Origin: JAIQFV01 sp041494885
GTDB taxonomy: Bacteria > Acidobacteriota > Terriglobia > JAIQFV01
Length of the DNA stretch: 64,000 bases
Assembly (NCBI GenBank): GCA_041494885.1
Contig: JBGQBO010000010.1
Coordinates: 62,001-126,000, forward strand
Direction of reading: 5' to 3'
Shown: positions 34,627-43,543 of the stretch, piece after piece
How the letters are laid out: the number at the start of each line of letters is the position of its first letter
Position numbering within the stretch: the stretch's first letter is position 1
The notes under the pieces: model-generated
Database searches by the model: none
What the model was told of the DNA's origin: nothing
What the model saw: only the letters and a program-made list of their open reading frames with translations
Position numbers and translations under genes: made by a program

Positions 34627-35862
34627 CTAATTCCTTTCCACGCCGGGCTTCACCGGCTGGGCCAGGGGATTCCCATCTGCGCGGAGCTTATAGAGCAGCT
34701 CGTTCTCTATCTCGCGGCGTGCCTTCGCGATATCAATATTAAAAAGACGCGCGGCGTTTTCTCCGAAGATCTTGTTCTTCACGTCGCGGGTCAGCCGGGG
34801 GTAATTCTCCTTCTCCGCCAGCTCCTCGGGAATCTGGAAGCTTTGGAAGGCCTGAATCTGCCAGTGGGGTGGGCCGATCACCGGAGTATCCGTTCCCCAC
34901 AAAATGTGCTCCGCACCCAAGCCCTTGATCAGCGTTCCCATTAAGGTGGCGTACCGGTGAGGGTCAGTCAACATCTTGTGGGCCAGGGTGCCGGTGTCGG
35001 CATACACATTATTCACCTTCCTTTTTTTCACCTCTTCAACCAGTTCGCCGTCGTACGGGAAGGCGCAGTGGAAGGCGACAAAATTCAAGTCGGGGAAGTC
35101 GGCGGCTGCATGCACCAGGTCGCCGGGATGACAATACTCTTCCAGGAAATTGCCGGGCAGCCCCTTGTGCATGCAAATGTTCTTCACGCCAAGCTTGCGA
35201 CAGGCCTCAAAGAGGGGATAGGTTTTGTGCTCGTCGTCCATGACCCACCCGCGCAAGTCCGGTCCCGGCGGATAGAGCTTGAGGCCGTCAATCTTGAGGG
35301 TCTCCACCTGATAGCTCAGCGAGTCCACGGCCGATTGCCCGTCGGGCGGATCGCAGGTACCCAGCACGCGGATACGCGCCGGGGCCATGGAACGGATGAA
35401 GGCGGCCTCGCGCGGCGGGAAGAGATCCACGCCATCGAACGCCCCTTTCATGCCGAAGCTGTTGAGAAACGCAATGTCGGTCTCGCTCTGAAGAAAAATG
35501 TCTTCCACCCACATGAGCCGGCCCATATCGGCGATCGGCACGGGCCGTCCGACAATCCGCGCCCGAGACCCGGCCAGCGCTTTGAGGAAAGCTTCCCCGC
35601 GGTCGGTCATCTTCCCGATGCCGCCGGCCCGCCACCACACGTGTGTCTGGCTGTCCACCAGTAACGGCGGACGCAGGCCCGGACCGCGCTCGGCGACCTG
35701 CCCGACCCCTTCGGAATCGAGAAAGCGCGCGTGGGGCAAGGGCATACCGCTCGATCGGCTCTGCCAGAGGTTAAGGGCCGTCGCCCCCGCGACAAACTTG
35801 AGCATCTCCCGGCGCGTGAACTCCTTCCCGTAATCAGGCTTGATTTCTTTGACGGGTGCCAT
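34627..35862 (-). CDS. Tat-exported amidohydrolase-family protein
   Basis: A 411-residue protein starting with a twin-arginine signal (FTRREMLKFVAGATALNLW), so it is probably exported folded. The main domain (about 70-400) is a metal-dependent TIM barrel of the amidohydrolase 2 family: LLVDSQTHVWW with the first metal histidine, IDGLKLYPPGPDLRGW, KNICMHKGLPGNF, NFVAFHCAFPYDGE with another histidine, and HILWGTDTPVIGPP with the catalytic aspartate. The family covers decarboxylases and hydrolases acting on aromatic or lactone substrates; the substrate here is not known. It is a single gene with a 336-bp upstream region. Confidence 0.85.
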   Translation of the reverse strand: MAPVKEIKPDYGKEFTRREMLKFVAGATALNLWQSRSSGMPLPHARFLDSEGVGQVAERGPGLRPPLLVDSQTHVWWRAGGIGKMTDRGEAFLKALAGSRARIVGRPVPIADMGRLMWVEDIFLQSETDIAFLNSFGMKGAFDGVDLFPPREAAFIRSMAPARIRVLGTCDPPDGQSAVDSLSYQVETLKIDGLKLYPPGPDLRGWVMDDEHKTYPLFEACRKLGVKNICMHKGLPGNFLEEYCHPGDLVHAAADFPDLNFVAFHCAFPYDGELVEEVKKRKVNNVYADTGTLAHKMLTDPHRYATLMGTLIKGLGAEHILWGTDTPVIGPPHWQIQAFQSFQIPEELAEKENYPRLTRDVKNKIFGENAARLFNIDIAKARREIENELLYKLRADGNPLAQPVKPGVERN

Positions 35863-36198
35863 GGTCGCTCTTCCTTTCTCTTCGTTTTCGTGTCTCCCTC
35901 CAACGTCGGCGGGTGGTGTCCGCCCGGACTCGTCGTCCTGGACGATGAACTGCTACACGAGCGCCACAAGCCATCGTCGACGTATCAAGTGCTCGAGGGC
36001 ATGTTCTTGGTCAAGCCGCACCCCACTGCGAAATGGGAGGATGTGATCCTATGGAATTTTTGAAACCCCGATTATACTCACCTCTCTGAAATGAACAAGG
36101 GAAAGACGCGGCGGGAAATGATGAGATCCTCGTAAAAACGGACTGGAACGAAGGTTGTCCTCTGGCCCGAAGGAAGAAAGACTTCGGAAGTCCGCCCC
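35863..36198. other. Intergenic region between divergent genes
   Basis: This lies between the amidohydrolase and the ABC exporter. No gene is convincing. The text at about 35905-36060 (GGCGGGTGGTGTCCGC, ACGAGCGCCACAAGCC) reads open on the plus strand but has no start, ribosome-binding site or known motif. No terminator was found. Confidence 0.35.
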
Positions 36199-36267
36199 AT
36201 GGGTCTTACCCCAACGGTGTTACAATCCACCGGTTCAGGACAAATCGATCGCAACAGGCACCCCACG

Positions 36268-38190
36268 ATGACGAATGAAAACATCGCCCGCTCCCCGTCC
36301 CCACCCGCGAAAAAGAAACGGTCCTGGGAGTTGCTGCCCGACATCATCGCGTTGATCAAGCCGCGACGAGGGATTCTCGCGGTCGGTCTCGTGCTGATGG
36401 GAATCAACCGCGTCTCGGGGCTGATTTTGCCGGCCTCCACGAAGTATCTCATTGACGATGTCATCGGCAAGAAACAGATCCAATTGCTCATGCCCATCGT
36501 GTTCGCCGTGGTGGGGGCCACCGTGGTGCAGGGTCTGACATCGTTCACGCTGACGCAGTTGCTCTCGAAGTCGGCGCAGAAGATGATCGCCGATCTGCGC
36601 CGCCAGGTGCAGGCGCACATTGGGCGGCTTCCGGTGTCCTTCTACGACGCCAATAAGACGGGGACGTTGGTGTCGCGCATCATGAGCGACGTCGAAGGCG
36701 TGCGGAATCTGATCGGGACCGGGCTGGTGGAGTTCGTGGGGGGGCTGATGACCGCAGCCCTCGCCCTGGTGATTCTGTTGCGCATCAGCGTCACCATGAC
36801 GGGGGTGGCCTTTGCCGTCTTGCTGGTTTTCGGGGTCGGACTGAACAAGGCGTTCAAGACGATTCGTCCCATTTTCCGGGCGCGGCCCAAGATCAACGCG
36901 GAAGTCACGGGCCGGCTCACCGAATCGCTGGGCGGTGTTCGCGTGGTGAAAGGCTACCACGCGGAAGAGCGTGAAGAGCGGGTCTTCGCCTCCGGCGTCC
37001 AGCGCCTGCTCGACAACGTGCTCAAGACGCTGACCGCCACGTCATTGATGAGCCTCTCCGCGACGGCCCTGATGGGGATGGTGAGCGCCGCGATTATGCT
37101 CCTGGGCGCACATCGGATCCTTTCCGGCAGCATGACGCTCGGCACTTTCATCACCTACACGATTTTTTTGGGCATGCTGGTCGCGCCCGTGTTCCAGATC
37201 GTGGCCATTGGTACACAAATCACTGAAGCCATCGCGGGGCTCGAACGTACGCGCGAAATCCTGAACGAGAGGCCCGAAGATGATGACCCCCGGAGAATCG
37301 TTTGCCTCGACCGCCTCCGCGGCCAGGTGGTCTTCGAGGAAGTGAGTTTCGCCTACGACTCAGGGAAGCCGGTCTTGATGGACATCCACTTCGAGTCTGA
37401 GCCCGGCACGGTGACGGCCTTGGTGGGGCCTTCGGGCGCGGGGAAGTCCACCGTGATCGGGCTGATCGCGGCGTTCTATGTGCCGACGGGAGGCCGCGTG
37501 CTGGTGGACGGCGTTGACCTGGCGCACGCGCGGCTCAACTCGTACCGCACGCAACTCGGCGTGGTTCTTCAAGAGACGTTTCTCTTCGACGGCTCCATTC
37601 GCGAAAATGTTTCTTTTGGCCGCCCCGAAGCGAGCGAAGAAGAAATTCTAGCCGCGTGCCGTATCGCCCGCGTGGAGGAATTCGCGGAGACGTTTGAGAA
37701 CAAGTACGACACGGTGGTGGGCGAGCGCGGCGTCAAGCTTTCGGGAGGCCAGAAGCAGCGCGTCTCCATCGCCCGCGCTATTCTCGCTGATCCGCGCATC
37801 CTTATCCTCGATGAGGCCACCTCGAGCCTGGACTCGGAATCCGAGGCACTGATCCAGGAGGGGTTGCGCTACCTGATGCAAGGGCGGACCACCTTCGTCA
37901 TCGCCCACCGTTTATCCACCATCCGGCGCGCCGACCAGATCCTGGTCATCGAGGCCGGCCGGATCATCGAACGGGGCACCCACGCCTCGCTCTACGCCGC
38001 CGGCGGCCGCTACTACGACCTGTATACCAAGCAGCACGGCGTGGAGGCGAATCTTTTTCTGGCTCCGGGTGAAGGGGCGGGTGAACCAGGTGAGACGGGC
38101 GCTGCCGCTGAACTCGAGACCAGCCCCGCCGGACAGAAAGACTCGGGGCTCCCGGAAGCCATCCGCCTGATCCGTGAACGCCGGCCGTAG
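36268..38190 (+). CDS. ABC-type exporter, fused permease and ATPase
   Basis: A 640-residue half-transporter of the MsbA/multidrug type. The N-terminal half (about 20-320) has six membrane helices with the coupling segment LPVSFYDANKTGTLVSRIMSDVEGVRN. The C-terminal ATPase (about 345-590) has Walker A GPSGAGKST, the Q-loop LGVVLQETFLFDGSIREN, the ABC signature LSGGQKQR, Walker B ILILDEATSSLDSESE and the switch IAHRLSTIRRAD. The C-terminal tail is acidic and proline/glycine-rich. It would form a homodimer or pair with another half and export a lipid, peptide or drug; the substrate is unknown. The start is uncertain: ATG 36199 is also in frame and neither has a strong ribosome-binding site. Confidence 0.9.
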   Translation: MTNENIARSPSPPAKKKRSWELLPDIIALIKPRRGILAVGLVLMGINRVSGLILPASTKYLIDDVIGKKQIQLLMPIVFAVVGATVVQGLTSFTLTQLLSKSAQKMIADLRRQVQAHIGRLPVSFYDANKTGTLVSRIMSDVEGVRNLIGTGLVEFVGGLMTAALALVILLRISVTMTGVAFAVLLVFGVGLNKAFKTIRPIFRARPKINAEVTGRLTESLGGVRVVKGYHAEEREERVFASGVQRLLDNVLKTLTATSLMSLSATALMGMVSAAIMLLGAHRILSGSMTLGTFITYTIFLGMLVAPVFQIVAIGTQITEAIAGLERTREILNERPEDDDPRRIVCLDRLRGQVVFEEVSFAYDSGKPVLMDIHFESEPGTVTALVGPSGAGKSTVIGLIAAFYVPTGGRVLVDGVDLAHARLNSYRTQLGVVLQETFLFDGSIRENVSFGRPEASEEEILAACRIARVEEFAETFENKYDTVVGERGVKLSGGQKQRVSIARAILADPRILILDEATSSLDSESEALIQEGLRYLMQGRTTFVIAHRLSTIRRADQILVIEAGRIIERGTHASLYAAGGRYYDLYTKQHGVEANLFLAPGEGAGEPGETGAAAELETSPAGQKDSGLPEAIRLIRERRP

Positions 38191-38326
38191 TCTTGGTCAT
38201 GGGACGCGAAGCTTAAATTGAGTGGTATGGCGAAAACATGGATTGCGGGGTAGACCTGCGCCACTCATTCCATTAACTCAAAAAAGCTTTTACATGGCAC
38301 CGTCATACACCGTATTATATCGTCAT

Positions 38327-38569
38327 ATGGACAAACAGACCGTCAGCTTCCGATTGGATTCCGACAAAGTAAGCACCCTCGACACTTTAGCCGAGGCCCT
38401 CGACCGCGACCGCAGCTACTTGCTCAATGAGGCGGTGGCTGCCTACCTTGATGTTCAGCAATGGCAGATGGATCAGATTAAAGAAGGCCTCCGGCAGGCC
38501 GATGGCGGAAAACTCATTGAGCACCGGAAAGTCACCAAGATGGCTGCCGGCTGGCGGCGACACCGGTGA
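38327..38569 (+). CDS. CopG/RHH-type antitoxin
   Basis: An 80-residue protein with a ribbon-helix-helix N-terminus (KQTVSFRLDSDKVSTLDTLA, then ALDRDRSYLLNEAVAAYLD). It dimerises to bind DNA and represses its own operon; the C-terminal helix, DQIKEGLRQADGGKLIEH, would cap the toxin. The ATG at 38327 is chosen because the RHH domain begins at once. It overlaps the toxin gene by 4 nt, the usual translational coupling of toxin-antitoxin pairs. A short direct repeat CGTCATA (about 38302 and 38321) lies in the promoter region and may be the operator. Confidence 0.85.
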   Translation: MDKQTVSFRLDSDKVSTLDTLAEALDRDRSYLLNEAVAAYLDVQQWQMDQIKEGLRQADGGKLIEHRKVTKMAAGWRRHR

Positions 38570-38850
38570 AATTGCGCTGGACGCCTTTGGCGGTCGGACA
38601 CCTGAAGTCCGCCTATGAGTATGTCGCTAAGGAAAGTCCGAGCGCGGCGGAGAAGCTGATCCAACGCATTCTCGCGGCCGTCACTGTGTTGGAAGAACAT
38701 CCCCATCTCGGCCGTGTGGGGCGCGTTGAGGGAACCCGTGAATTCATCATCGCCGGTACACCCTTTGTCGTCCCCTACCGCATTCGGCGGGACCAAGTAG
38801 AGATCCTTGCGGTGCTACATGCCGCGCGGCGCTGGCCAGAGAGTTTCTAA
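38566..38850 (+). CDS. ParE/RelE-type toxin
   Basis: A 94-residue toxin of the RelE/ParE superfamily. It opens with LRWTPLAVGHLKSAYEYVAK, continues KLIQRILAAVTVLEEHPHLG and GTREFIIAGTPFVVPYRIR, and ends with VEILAVLHAARRWPESF, the family's final strand and basic end. ParE toxins act on gyrase and RelE toxins cut ribosome-bound mRNA; the sequence suits either, with the VVPYRI form leaning to ParE. The start is the GTG at 38566, overlapping the antitoxin stop (GTGA). Followed by a GCCCATG-ACTG-CATGGGC hairpin (38881-38898). Confidence 0.85.
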   Translation: MKLRWTPLAVGHLKSAYEYVAKESPSAAEKLIQRILAAVTVLEEHPHLGRVGRVEGTREFIIAGTPFVVPYRIRRDQVEILAVLHAARRWPESF

Positions 38851-38966
38851 GACCCCGCCATTCTGCCATGTGGCGGCCTGGCCCATGACTGCATGGGCAG
38901 TATCCCATACCCTTCGGGACAGTCACCCCTTTCTCTCAACAAACAGATGACTGTCCTGATATCCCC

Positions 38967-39539
38967 TCACCGAGGGGGCGGCGCAGGGGCGGGGGGTGCA
39001 GCCGGAGTGGGTGCTGGAGGGCCGAATCCTCGCCCGCCACGGAACGGCGCAATTCCCGGTTGGTCTTGAAGCTTTTTCCACTGGTCGACAGTGAGTACGC
39101 GGCGTACCGCGAGAAGCATCTGGGCATTCGATTTTTCGAGGCTCGCTCTGGCCTGAGCAACTTTGTCGATCTGGGCGAGCACCTGAGCTTCATTCGGCTG
39201 ATCCGCTTCAATCAGTGGCTCAAGAATCGCTTCCTGCTTATCTAAATCGGCATGCCGATCGATCAGTTGGATGCGGTGATCTTGAAAGATCTTTTCGATA
39301 CTCTGGACCTGGTCGTCTTTGACCCCGATCTTCTGCATCAATTCGGAGTTTTTCCACCACTTTCCGGGACCCTGGAAGCCCATGCCAGGGGGAGGGGTGC
39401 TGGAACGGCGCATCGCCGGGGGGGCCATGCGGCTGCGGCCCTGCGCCTCGGGAGGTGGCGGGGCTTCCTGGGCCAGGATCAACTCACTAAACGAAATGAT
39501 GAAGATGAGTGCGGCGAACAGGACGATTGATTTTTTCAT
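38967..39539 (-). CDS. Spy/CpxP-like periplasmic protein
   Basis: A 190-residue exported protein. The signal peptide is MKKSIVLFAALIFIISFSEL ending ILAQ|E. A proline/methionine-rich linker (about 25-60) is followed by a helical core of the LTxxQ/Spy kind: MQKIGVKDDQVQSIEKIFQD, LIDRHADLDKQEAILEPLIE and ALEKSNAQ... LTVDQWKKLQDQPG. The tail is rich in Pro, Ala and Gly (FGPPAPTPAAPPAPAPPP). Spy-type proteins are periplasmic chaperones or metal/stress sensors. AGGAG precedes the ATG at 39539; the anti-sigma gene ends 1 nt before. It is the third gene of a sigma/anti-sigma/Spy-like operon. Confidence 0.8.
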   Translation of the reverse strand: MKKSIVLFAALIFIISFSELILAQEAPPPPEAQGRSRMAPPAMRRSSTPPPGMGFQGPGKWWKNSELMQKIGVKDDQVQSIEKIFQDHRIQLIDRHADLDKQEAILEPLIEADQPNEAQVLAQIDKVAQARASLEKSNAQMLLAVRRVLTVDQWKKLQDQPGIAPFRGGRGFGPPAPTPAAPPAPAPPPR

Positions 39540-39540
39540 T

Positions 39541-40038
39541 TCACTGGACTCCTTCTTTTGAATTGCTCTTCGAGGGTTGATTGGTTTTCCGGGTGAGGAT
39601 CTCATTCCGCTCTTCGGCGATCAGCACGGCCGGGGCCAGGGCTTCGGGAAACTCCCGGGAGACGTCTCCTTGAACTTGCTGCAACAAAATTTCATCGGCA
39701 GCCTCGGTGGTGCCATACCGGGGAATCTTTGGAGTGCGCATCAGGAGCAGGACGGCCACCAACACCCCGAGCAGTGCCGTTGCCCAGATCCAGTAACCTG
39801 AGGGAGACCAGCGTCCCGCTGCGAGACGTTCCCCGATGGTGATCTGCTGCCTTCTCCAGTAGCGGTCATCCTGTTGTGCCATGGCGTGGATCGAATCGCG
39901 AAACCCAGAGAGTGTCTTCTGTAAGCCCTCTGCCTCGGAGCGGCAATCCTCACAGGACTCAAGATGGAGTCTCACGCCTTCCTCATGGGTACCAGACACC
40001 CATTCGGTGATTTGATCCCGGCTGAGATGGTTATTCAT
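39541..40038 (-). CDS. Anti-sigma factor with zinc-finger domain
   Basis: A 165-residue membrane protein. The cytoplasmic N-terminus has the zinc anti-sigma motif HLESCEDCRSE (H-x3-C-x2-C), preceded by LSRDQITEWVSGTHEEGVRL. A single membrane helix follows at about residues 80-102 (YWIWATALLGVLVAVLLLM). The C-terminal 60 residues would lie in the periplasm and have no recognised domain. It overlaps the sigma-factor gene by 8 nt and directly precedes the Spy-like gene, so the three are one operon. It would hold the ECF sigma factor at the membrane until an envelope signal releases it. Confidence 0.85.
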   Translation of the reverse strand: MNNHLSRDQITEWVSGTHEEGVRLHLESCEDCRSEAEGLQKTLSGFRDSIHAMAQQDDRYWRRQQITIGERLAAGRWSPSGYWIWATALLGVLVAVLLLMRTPKIPRYGTTEAADEILLQQVQGDVSREFPEALAPAVLIAEERNEILTRKTNQPSKSNSKEGVQ

Positions 40039-40627
40039 TGTGGGCTCCTTCCTTGAGTCGCTGCCGGACCGCATTGACCGCACGGAACAAATGCGCCTTG
40101 ACCGTTCCCACTTTCAAAGAGGTCGCCTCCGCGATTTCCTCCAGGGTCATTTCCTCAACAAAGCGGAAGATGAAGACCGCACGCTGCCGTGGGGAGAGCG
40201 CCTTGATGGCAGACCAGACTCGAGTCATATCCTCTTGTAGCAGGAGCATCTTCTCAGGGGAGGCGTGGGAGTCGGGCAGCCGTTCTCCGGCCTCCGAAGC
40301 ATCGTCTGCGCTCGAAAACAGCCTCTGCCAGAAGACCCGAAGCCGGCTTCGCCGATGATCACGAGCCAGATTGACGGCGATCTTAAAGAGCCAAATCCCC
40401 GCGCTCGATTCGCCCCTGAAGGAGGCACGATTCCGGTACGCCCTAAAGAAGCACTCTTGCGTCAAAGTCTCGGCCGCATCGGGGTCGTGAACCATGCCGA
40501 GCAGAACGCGATAGATGCGCCGCTGATGCTGCCGGACCAGGAGGTTGAAATCATCCAGTTCTGCCATGCCAAGGCTTGCCTTCTCCTGAACGGTGCTCAC
40601 AACAGCTCCCTCTTCATTCTGCCCCAT
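40031..40627 (-). CDS. ECF-type RNA polymerase sigma factor
   Basis: A 198-residue group 4 sigma factor. Region 2 runs about 22-90, with FNLLVRQHQRRIYRVLLGMV, DAAETLTQECFFRAYRNRAS (the -10 recognition part) and GIWLFKIAVNLARDHRRSRL. A linker follows, then region 4 at about 128-190 with WSAIKALSPRQRAVFIFRFVEEMTLEEIAEATSL and KVGTVKAHLFRAVNAVRQRL, the HTH for the -35 box. The ATG at 40627 is preferred because AGAGGA lies just before it; the longer frame upstream has no support. Its anti-sigma partner overlaps downstream. Confidence 0.92.
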   Translation of the reverse strand: MGQNEEGAVVSTVQEKASLGMAELDDFNLLVRQHQRRIYRVLLGMVHDPDAAETLTQECFFRAYRNRASFRGESSAGIWLFKIAVNLARDHRRSRLRVFWQRLFSSADDASEAGERLPDSHASPEKMLLLQEDMTRVWSAIKALSPRQRAVFIFRFVEEMTLEEIAEATSLKVGTVKAHLFRAVNAVRQRLKEGAHNE

Positions 40628-41055
40628 TTCCTCTCCCTGTTGGATAGAGACGAATCCTTTCAGGAAAGGATTACATGTTTTCGGCAATGACCGGATCTGG
40701 TTCCCTCGGCCGGTCCGCGTCCCTTGGCGTTCGTCCGCGTCCAACGAATTTCAAGTTATGGGGACGACCCCCTTCTATGCGGGCACGCTCAACGGCGTCA
40801 TCCGCCAGCGCAATCATGTTTTCTGCTAGCGTCAAAGCCACCGTCACCTACGGGCAAGATAGAAGCGCGCAGTGATGTGATTTGATTAACCCGGATGCTT
40901 GAAGTCAGTGGCCGGCCTCGCGGAGTCAGCAGAGTTTGTTGGATTTTGGCCACGAACCTCCCTATCTCACCTTTGCTGCCTGAAAGATGATGTCAAGGTC
41001 CAACAGCTTTCAAAGGGCGCGCCGCGCTGAAGGGACTAGCGCACCATTGGAGTTG
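40628..41055. other. Intergenic region upstream of the sigma-factor operon
   Basis: No gene is supported. This must hold the promoter of the leftward sigma/anti-sigma operon and the end of the gene at 41056. No clear promoter boxes or terminator were recognised. Confidence 0.35.
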
Positions 41056-42078
41056 TCATCTTTCGGACACATACCGCGTCACTTTGCCTTTTTCGATGAT
41101 AAATTTTTTGTCGCTACACTTGTATATGGTGGACACCTCATTCCCGGTCGCTGAAATCACAAAACCCGCTTTCACCAGCTCTCCTCTGACCATGCTGCTC
41201 ACACATGCCAGCTTGACCATCTCTTCGGACATACCCACGGCGACCTCGCCCTCTTCAATCAACTTCCAGATCGCCTCACTCCATCCCGGATGCGCTTTTC
41301 TTGGATCCTCGAGAGAGAAGATTTCAGTGTACGGTCTGCCGTAGCCCCCGAGGCCGTGAAACTTGGAATCAAAATGAAGGCCTTCGGAAACGGAATAAAC
41401 CGGACCTTCTCTTCCTCCTTCCGTTCTGGCATAGATGAACAGCGGGTGACTTTCGTCACCAAACTCCACACGCGTGACGGTGACCTTTTGAAGTTTCTTG
41501 AGGCGAAGTCTTTCCTCGCTTCTGAAGTAGTGACAGGGATCGGTGGTCGTTGAAATCTCGTTGTACTCACTCCTGGACCAAAGAGGCCGTCCCACAAGCG
41601 CCCTCGCGGCTTCCAGTTCAGACTGGAAACCCAGACCTTCCCCACCCACCGCGATAATCTTTTCTCCAGATTTCTCGAATTGAATCACAATCTCCATGCT
41701 GTGACCGCGGCCCGGGGTGGGACTGGCTTCCAAAACGACTCCGCTTTGTCCGGCGTATTGATTCATCGATAATCGTTTTTCCCTCTTCAGGTCATCAAAG
41801 GCATACAACCGAAAGGGCGCACCATCCTTTCGCGCCGTGGGACAGAGGACGGGCTCTGCTCCCAGGATGGTGACCTTTTCCCCCTTCAGCAGAGAGAGTT
41901 TTTCTGCTAGCCTTTCTGCCTCCGTCTTTTCTTGATTGGCATCTCCAGTACCAGCCCTAGCGTTCAGCGCCATTAAAGGATCCCCCAAACTTAACAGATC
42001 CTTTGTTTTTGCCAAATCCAAGCTCGAGGATGCGAGAAACATTGCGCAGAAGATCCAAACGCCTGTCTTTGATAACAT
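41056..42078 (-). CDS. Exported hypothetical protein
   Basis: A 340-residue protein with an N-terminal signal peptide (MLSKTGVWIFCAMFLASSSL). The body is mixed alpha/beta with no family that I recognise: LAEKLSLLKGEKVTILGAEP near residue 60, GHSMEIVIQFEKSGEKIIAV near 130, VTVTRVEFGDESHPLFIYAR near 200, and AIWKLIEEGEVAVGMSEEMV near 275, which recalls short lipoprotein-type domains acting on small proteins of the SmpA/OmlA fold in its GMSEEMVKLACVS phrase. The tail ends KKFIIEKGKVTRYVSER. No other evidence of function. It is a single gene on the minus strand. Confidence 0.65.
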   Translation of the reverse strand: MLSKTGVWIFCAMFLASSSLDLAKTKDLLSLGDPLMALNARAGTGDANQEKTEAERLAEKLSLLKGEKVTILGAEPVLCPTARKDGAPFRLYAFDDLKREKRLSMNQYAGQSGVVLEASPTPGRGHSMEIVIQFEKSGEKIIAVGGEGLGFQSELEAARALVGRPLWSRSEYNEISTTTDPCHYFRSEERLRLKKLQKVTVTRVEFGDESHPLFIYARTEGGREGPVYSVSEGLHFDSKFHGLGGYGRPYTEIFSLEDPRKAHPGWSEAIWKLIEEGEVAVGMSEEMVKLACVSSMVRGELVKAGFVISATGNEVSTIYKCSDKKFIIEKGKVTRYVSER

Positions 42079-42346
42079 GGCAGACCTCTCCTTTCGGGGA
42101 ATGGTTATCTGATTCTGTTGGAGATCATAAAGTACGAAAAGTGAAGGGCGTCCAGAAACCCGTAAGCGTCAAATATTTCCATTTTCCATCTGGGATTGGG
42201 TTTGATCGAAGAACCCCGCGAACGTTTTGATCTTCTCTGTGTTTTTCAGGCCTGCTCGGGGCGAATCGGAAGGGCCTGCTCCCTGAGAAGAACCCACTCA
42301 CTGGGGGTTTTTCAAGAAGCGAGGGCGGATCTTCAAGGTCACTTCT

Positions 42347-42766
42347 TTATTTCTTGAACAGGTCATCGAACGCCTTGCGAGGATCGTCGGCCCGGGAAGG
42401 GCCGGAGGTGGTTTCGCGCTCGCTCGTCACGCGAGGCTCGTAGAACGTGCATTCGTTGCGGGCGTCTTTCTTCGAGATCCGCTCTTTAATGGGCCGGCTG
42501 CATTCCAAAGGCGCCGGGGGCTCAAAGTAAGTGCACTGCTTGCAGCTATGGAGTTCGAAGCCGCAACGCGGGCATTTCCCGGAGTAGTCTGAATCTGTGG
42601 GGAGGATGGCGCCACACCCGGCGCAGCGGACAATAGATTGCCTCCCGGGCATGTTCAGTGTTCGCGGGCCAAAGCTCTCGGGCCTGGACGTTGGCGCCTG
42701 CCCGGGCCGCTTTTCACGCTGGCCCGAATCCTGGTACCCTCGCTGTCGATACTTGCGGTCTGACAT
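42347..42766 (-). CDS. Zinc-ribbon/cysteine-rich cytoplasmic protein
   Basis: A 139-residue soluble protein. A basic, disordered N-terminus (MSDRKYRQRGYQDSGQREKR) is followed by a zinc ribbon at about residues 47-70 (VRCAGCGAILPTD and YSGKCPRCGFELHSC). A second cysteine cluster follows: CKQCTYFEPPAPLECSRPI and then NECTFYEPRV. A charged tail ends DDPRKAFDDLFKK. This double-cluster layout (zinc ribbon plus a C-x2-C...C...C segment) is common in uncharacterised acidobacterial and related proteins. It may bind zinc or an iron-sulfur cluster; nothing more can be said. Confidence 0.65.
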   Translation of the reverse strand: MSDRKYRQRGYQDSGQREKRPGQAPTSRPESFGPRTLNMPGRQSIVRCAGCGAILPTDSDYSGKCPRCGFELHSCKQCTYFEPPAPLECSRPIKERISKKDARNECTFYEPRVTSERETTSGPSRADDPRKAFDDLFKK

Positions 42767-43093
42767 GAGCTTCCTGCTTCTTCCCTACAACACAATGCGG
42801 GATTTTAATGTGGAACTCAGTTCGGCGGTATGGCTGGCCTGCCCCCATCATATTTTTTGATTCCCGGTATTGCAACCAGTTTCTTGGATCCTTGGAACAG
42901 AGAGGATCTGATCCCAAAGGCGCATGGTAAGGCGTTCCTGGCAAACCGACTTCCGTAGTCATTCCCCCTGGAATTTCAACCCTCTGTTTCAGGGGCTCGG
43001 TTGCATTCCATCGGAGGGGGTCGTTGTGACCGCAACGGCAACTCCGACTGAATTTTGCCGGCGTTGTCGTATTGTCTCTCTCCGAGCCGTTTT
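42767..43093. other. Intergenic region, no gene seen
   Basis: Gene-free, between two minus-strand genes. Short frames cross it but none has a plausible start and motif. No terminator hairpin was recognised. Confidence 0.35.
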
Positions 43094-43534
43094 CTATTCG
43101 CAAAAAACCCGCACCTTAATGTCCTTGTCATCGACATCGACGGTGAGGTCGTTGAGGTGGTCGATCAGGTCCTCCAGGTTTTCGGGCTTGAGCTGGGACA
43201 AATCAAATTGTACGCCGTGTTCGCGCATCGCATCGTTGACTTGACTGCGGGCTTGCACTGGAATCAAACTCCCCAGCCTGACCCCGGCGCGGAGCAACTG
43301 CACGGGGACGCGAATATTCACCTTGGGACCCCGGGGGCCGCCGGAGTTGTCCTTCTCAGGATCCACTACGACCCGGAGGTACTTGGGTTTTGACTTCGGG
43401 CGTGACTCGGACCCGTCGGTCGCCGGAGAGGCAGGCGGTTCTTTTTCCAGAGCGGCGATCAGCCGCTCCGCTTCATCGGCCGTGACTTGTCCCGTGGCAA
43501 GCATCTGCAGGATCTTCATGCGGTTTTCGTTCAT
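43094..43534 (-). CDS. SHOCT-like-domain protein
   Basis: A 146-residue protein opening with MKILQMLATGQVTADEAERL and IAALEKE, the SHOCT-like helical hairpin found at the N-terminus of many YvlB/LiaX-type proteins. The remainder has a KYLRVVVDPEKDNSGGPRGP strand and then KVNIRVPVQLLRAGVRLGSL, followed by an acidic end (LEDLIDHLNDLTVDVDDKD). It lies 9 nt downstream of a small membrane-protein gene and forms the last gene of the DUF2089 operon. Proteins of this sort often accompany envelope-stress systems; the role is not known. Confidence 0.78.
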   Translation of the reverse strand: MNENRMKILQMLATGQVTADEAERLIAALEKEPPASPATDGSESRPKSKPKYLRVVVDPEKDNSGGPRGPKVNIRVPVQLLRAGVRLGSLIPVQARSQVNDAMREHGVQFDLSQLKPENLEDLIDHLNDLTVDVDDKDIKVRVFCE

Positions 43535-43543
43535 GGTGTCCTC

